Positions 61,546-64,000 of a stretch of DNA of 64,000 nucleotides are shown one piece after another (positions within the stretch are counted from its first letter, which is position 1; every line of letters begins with the position of its first letter). The translations under genes and the position numbers were made by a program. The notes below the pieces were generated by a model. The model was given only the letters and a program-made list of their open reading frames with translations, was not told the DNA's origin and ran no database searches. The stretch is from assembly GCF_017873855.1 (NCBI RefSeq), contig NZ_JAGGKR010000001.1:310001-374000 (forward strand), written 5' to 3'. This stretch comes from Methanolinea mesophila (GTDB lineage: Archaea > Halobacteriota > Methanomicrobia > Methanomicrobiales > Methanospirillaceae).

Positions 61546-61682
61546 AGACAACCATTGCCGCGAAAGCTGATAGTTTTACCCTTCATTTTCAAGGACCCTT
61601 TGAACACGAAAAATCCGTGTGCCTGTCGGCACAAGAGCAGGGAAATTTTTGAACTGTTTGAGGTCCCTCACTCATGTCTGAC

Positions 61683-61723
61683 TCTTTAATTTCACTATGG
61701 AGCTACCTAGTACCTACCAGGTA
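61683..61723 (+). promoter_or_regulatory. Promoter with palindromic site before the TIGR00027 methyltransferase
   Basis: TCTTTAATTT (about 61683-61692) is TATA-like. TACCT-ACC-AGGTA at 61711-61723 is a perfect inverted repeat with a 3-nt centre, next to a third TACCTAGTA element (61704-61712). It is placed to overlap transcription start, so it may bind a repressor. Confidence 0.4.
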
Positions 61724-61736
61724 ATCCGGTGAAACC

Positions 61737-62645
61737 ATGGAAGAGATCCAGCGGGAATTTGGAACACGGAAGACCCTGACTGACCCCAGCAAAACTGCGG
61801 AACTGGTTGTGTTACGTCGGGTGTCGGAATCTCTTCGTCCCGAAGAAGAACGGATCTGTTACGACCCGTACGCCGTCCGGTTTATCGACCCTGCAATCCT
61901 TGCCGCCGCACGGGAACACCCGGAGGAGAGAAAGAAGAAGGCTTTGGAGGTCGAGCGGGTGTTCCCCGGTCTCGCGGGATCCATCGTGGCACGGGTCCGG
62001 TATTTCGATGATTTCGTGACAACGGTTGCCGCGACAGGGATCCCACAGGTGGTTATTCTGGGGGCCGGATACGACAGCCGGGCGTACCGGATTCCGGGAC
62101 TGGCAGGGGTCCGGGTTTTCGAAGTGGACCACCCGTTGACCCAGCGTATCAAGAAGGAGAGGGTCCGCGGGATATTCGGCACACTCCCGGACCATGTCGC
62201 GTATGTGCCGGCCGATTTTGGCCGGGACAGTCTTTTCGACACGCTTGATGCCGCAGGATATACGCGTACTTTACCCACGCTCTTCATCCTCGAAGGGCTG
62301 ACGATGTACCTGTCGCCCGTAATTGTTGACGACATCTTCTCGTTCATCGTCCGGAATTCCGGGAAGGGGAGCGTCGTTCTGTTCGATTACTACCCGCTCT
62401 CGCTGGTGGACGGAACAGACACACGGCAGATCGCGGGCAACATCCGGGAATTTTCAAAGGGCGCGGGTGAACCGATACAATTCGGGGTCCCGGACGGGGA
62501 GATCGCCGGGTTCCTGGCGGATCGGGGATTTGTCGAGATCAGGAGCGTGACGTCGGAAGAATACCGGGCCCTGTATTTCGATGGGAAAAAAGCCGGCCGG
62601 CTCACGACAGATCTCATTGCGTTCGCCGTAGCACGCGTCCCGTAA
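61737..62645 (+). CDS. SAM-dependent methyltransferase, TIGR00027 / PPM1-like
   Basis: 302 residues. Family pattern: SKTAELVVLRRVSESLRPEE, YDPYAVRFID, VVILGAGYDSRAYRI (motif I), VFEVDHPLTQRIKKER, FILEGLTMYLSP and SVVLFDYYPLSL. The family resembles leucine carboxyl methyltransferases; natural substrates of the archaeal and bacterial members are mostly unknown. The ATG lies at 61737-61739. It stands alone, flanked by short ORFs. Confidence 0.9.
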   Translation: MEEIQREFGTRKTLTDPSKTAELVVLRRVSESLRPEEERICYDPYAVRFIDPAILAAAREHPEERKKKALEVERVFPGLAGSIVARVRYFDDFVTTVAATGIPQVVILGAGYDSRAYRIPGLAGVRVFEVDHPLTQRIKKERVRGIFGTLPDHVAYVPADFGRDSLFDTLDAAGYTRTLPTLFILEGLTMYLSPVIVDDIFSFIVRNSGKGSVVLFDYYPLSLVDGTDTRQIAGNIREFSKGAGEPIQFGVPDGEIAGFLADRGFVEIRSVTSEEYRALYFDGKKAGRLTTDLIAFAVARVP

Positions 62646-62764
62646 CAGCAATAAGAGAGAGCCGGGGTAACATGGGGGGTTAAAGACTCCCCGGCCAGGC
62701 GATAAAAGACTGTTCAAGGCCTGTTCCCGGCACGGTCCCGCGCTGGATCGTGGAGGGATGATCT

Positions 62765-62820
62765 TAGGTTATACCAATTTATATATAAAAAACGCGGTTT
62801 TCCCGCGGGCGTCGCCCCGC
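62765..62820. other. AT-rich block followed by GC-rich hairpin
   Basis: GGTTATACCAATTTATATAT precedes CGCGGTTTTCCCGCGGGCG, a stem of CGCGG/CCGCG type. It lies after the methyltransferase and ahead of the 3' end of the small minus-strand gene; likely a shared bidirectional terminator. Confidence 0.4.
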
Positions 62821-62825
62821 GCCGG

Positions 62826-63002
62826 TTAATTGCGCCCCTTATCGCCGGCTGCCAGGATTCCTTTGAGGGCACGCCGGATTTGGTCGGGGTCCGAATCGTT
62901 CATCATATCGACTTTTTCGCGGACGAAATCGTCGAATAAGCCGTTGGTTGCCAGGTTCACGGCGAGTAACCGTATCATGGATGAGTAGGGATCTCGGACC
63001 AT
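62826..63002 (-). CDS. Small protein (58 residues), unknown
   Basis: MVRDPYSSMIRLLAVNLATN, then GLFDDFVREKVDMMNDSDPD and QIRRALKGILAAGDKGRN. GAGGG lies 7-8 nt before the ATG at 63000-63002, and codon use is that of the core genome. Predicted to be all-helical and acidic-basic balanced. I do not recognise the family. It is a candidate for a small regulatory or accessory protein overlooked by length filters. Confidence 0.6.
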   Translation of the reverse strand: MVRDPYSSMIRLLAVNLATNGLFDDFVREKVDMMNDSDPDQIRRALKGILAAGDKGRN

Positions 63003-63248
63003 GGATAGCCCTCTAGAAATAGATTTTTCACCTTATGAACTGAGCGAAATGAACTCGAAAAGGGAGTCTCACAGGGTCGTGCGGACCCACCAACAGGCGT
63101 AGAGCAGGAGGGGGAGACCTCCCGGCATTTCTGCCACACTCCATTACGCCTGGCCCCCCAAATCCACTATGGATGTTATGAGGCAATTGCCAATCAGCTT
63201 ACAGATATATAAAATTATATATACCCCATTTTAGTATACATCCGGAAT

Positions 63249-63455
63249 GTGTTAAACCAGATGAATTACCAGCAGAGGGCAGATATGGCCTGGGACGAAT
63301 TCAAACACGGGATTCGTTCACCGGAAACAAGCATCGCCATTTTCGAGGATATACTCTGTGATATCGCCCACGAATATGGTCATACCGAAGTTGTCGAATA
63401 TTTCAAGACAATCAGGACTGCGTGCTGGCACCAGAAGAAATCATCCCGGTTTTGA
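63249..63455 (+). CDS. Small helical protein, unknown
   Basis: 68 residues from GTG 63249, or 64 from the ATG at 63261 (MNYQQRADMAWDEFKHG). Helical composition (SIAIFEDILCDIAHEYGHTEVVEYFKTIRTACWHQ), with two cysteines and several His. A TATA element (ATATATAAAATTATATATA, about 63206-63222) would start transcription near 63240, giving a very short leader. Unrecognised family. Confidence 0.55.
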   Translation: MLNQMNYQQRADMAWDEFKHGIRSPETSIAIFEDILCDIAHEYGHTEVVEYFKTIRTACWHQKKSSRF

Positions 63456-63517
63456 CTTCCCGGGTCGCACTCGAATGCGCTGGACAAAGAGGTAAAAACT
63501 CCGGACCAGGCCTCAGT

Positions 63518-63661
63518 CCGGATGAAATCACCCGGTAGGGTCTCAGGATGATGAAATCACCCGATTGGATCTCAGGATGATGAAATCACCCGATTGGATC
63601 TCAGGATGATGAAATCACCCGATTGGATCTCAGGATGATGAAATCACCCGATTGGATCTCA
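63518..63661. repeat. 29-bp tandem repeat, five copies
   Basis: ATGAAATCACCCGATTGG with ATCTCAGGATG recurs at 63522, 63551, 63580, 63609 and 63638, exact 29-bp period; copies 2-5 are perfect. There are no spacers, so it is a simple tandem array rather than CRISPR. It lies about 110 bp before the next gene. Confidence 0.95.
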
Positions 63662-63726
63662 TGAGGTCTTAGAACATAGTTCAAGGCAAAGAATTCATTA
63701 TGGAGATTAAATCGAACAATTAATTC

Positions 63727-63735
63727 TTTATAAAG
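63727..63735 (+). promoter_or_regulatory. TATA box of the terminal flavoprotein gene
   Basis: TTTATAAAG, with the predicted start near 63757 and a leader of about 13 nt before the ATG at 63770. Confidence 0.5.
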
Positions 63736-63769
63736 AAAATTTTTCCAAAATGGACTGAATGGTACAGAT

Positions 63770-64000
63770 ATGAACCCGTGCAACCCCAAGAAAATTCTGG
63801 CAATTCTCGCACACCCGCACCCCGGCAGCTTCAACCACGCCCTTGCGACGACGGTGGTGAACACCCTGGAAGGCAACGGCCACTCGGTGATATTCCACGA
63901 CCTGTATGCGGAGGGGTTCGATCCGGTCCTTCCCTTTCCGGAAATTTCCAGGGACGCGGTCCTTGCCCCCGATATCGCCGTCCACTGCGCCGAACTTGCG
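63770..64000 (+). CDS. NAD(P)H-quinone-reductase-like flavoprotein, 5' part only
   Basis: 77 codons run to the right edge without a stop: MNPCNPKKILAILAHPHPGS then FNHALATTVVNTLEGNGHSV and IFHDLYAEGFDPVLPF. This is the flavodoxin-like fold of the NQO1/KefF/MdaB family (the AHP-x2-S-x3-A motif binds FMN/FAD). The family carries out two-electron reduction of quinones. The C-terminal part lies outside the window. Confidence 0.82.
   Translation, partial: MNPCNPKKILAILAHPHPGSFNHALATTVVNTLEGNGHSVIFHDLYAEGFDPVLPFPEISRDAVLAPDIAVHCAELA

Noticed and set aside
61431-61634. 67-codon minus-strand ORF near 61.5 kb
   Set aside because: Another frame of the same strand (61405-61545) looks more like coding sequence; neither has a strong start.
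63518-63661. Possible CRISPR array (29-bp repeat, five copies)
   Set aside because: Units are directly joined without spacers, and there are no cas genes nearby.
1-64000. tRNA, rRNA, insertion sequence or integrase genes
   Set aside because: None could be recognised by eye on either strand; the edges of the surface island show no tRNA or terminal inverted repeats.

Overview
The window looks like a chromosome segment of a hydrogenotrophic methanogenic archaeon of the order Methanomicrobiales. The evidence is an F420-dependent secondary-alcohol dehydrogenase very close to the Methanoculleus type (Adf), archaeal HTH-PAS regulators, HypC, several flavodoxin/ferredoxin proteins, DUF2769 and DUF3795 cysteine-rich proteins, archaeal TATA boxes at leaderless or short-leader distances, a PGF-CTERM-like sorting tail, and GGAGG/GGTGA ribosome binding sites. 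No rRNA, tRNA, CRISPR array or complete insertion sequence was seen. Most genes have the high GC of a core chromosome; the stretch from about 9.7 to 23.3 kb is clearly more AT-rich. The genus assignment is inference.

Layout. 1-3.6 kb: kdpB (cut by the window edge) and kdpA, the high-affinity K+ pump. 3.8-7.0 kb: a rubredoxin domain fused to a thiamine-diphosphate enzyme, a DUF2769 protein and an unknown protein. 7.4-9.5 kb: a PEGA/beta-helix surface protein. 9.7-24.3 kb: an accessory surface island holding a ten-helix membrane protein, a seven-gene operon with five PepSY-like secreted paralogues, three secreted proteins that end in a nearly identical 35-residue tail, a ParE-type toxin-antitoxin pair, lipoproteins, a PGF-tailed protein and a four-copy array of secreted Cys-rich proteins, each copy with its own duplicated promoter. 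24.5-31.9 kb: small redox and regulatory genes (TetR, Isf-like flavoprotein, NudC, two divergent flavodoxin-ferredoxins around a phased operator array, a methyltransferase). 32-36.7 kb: membrane stress and ion genes (MscS, YqhA, a K+ channel) and a DUF6325/SHOCT pair. 37-40.7 kb: a Cys-type sulfatase and its radical-SAM maturase. 40.8-47.7 kb: a tiny Lys/Glu-rich protein, duplicated hydrolase lipoproteins, DUF3795, a TetR plus Fe-S aldo/keto reductase, and a methyltransferase. 47.8-54.7 kb: cupin, Adf, HTH-PAS regulator, aldehyde dehydrogenase, FkbM methyltransferase. 54.8-64 kb: SixA, secreted proteins, HypC, rubredoxin, a second beta-helix protein, a GYD protein, a TIGR00027 methyltransferase, small proteins and the start of an NAD(P)H-quinone-reductase-like flavoprotein.

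How the genes fit together. Kdp, MscS, YqhA and the K+ channel point to ion and turgor control. Adf beside a cupin, with an aldehyde dehydrogenase and an HTH-PAS sensor nearby, suggests use of secondary alcohols or detoxification of carbonyl compounds. The sulfatase and anaerobic maturase form a self-sufficient enzyme/activator pair. The island appears to be a rapidly evolving set of secreted proteins made by repeated local duplication. A recurring feature is degenerate tandem repeats of 29-141 bp between genes, two of which extend into coding sequence (24.57-24.6 kb and 44.8-45.0 kb).
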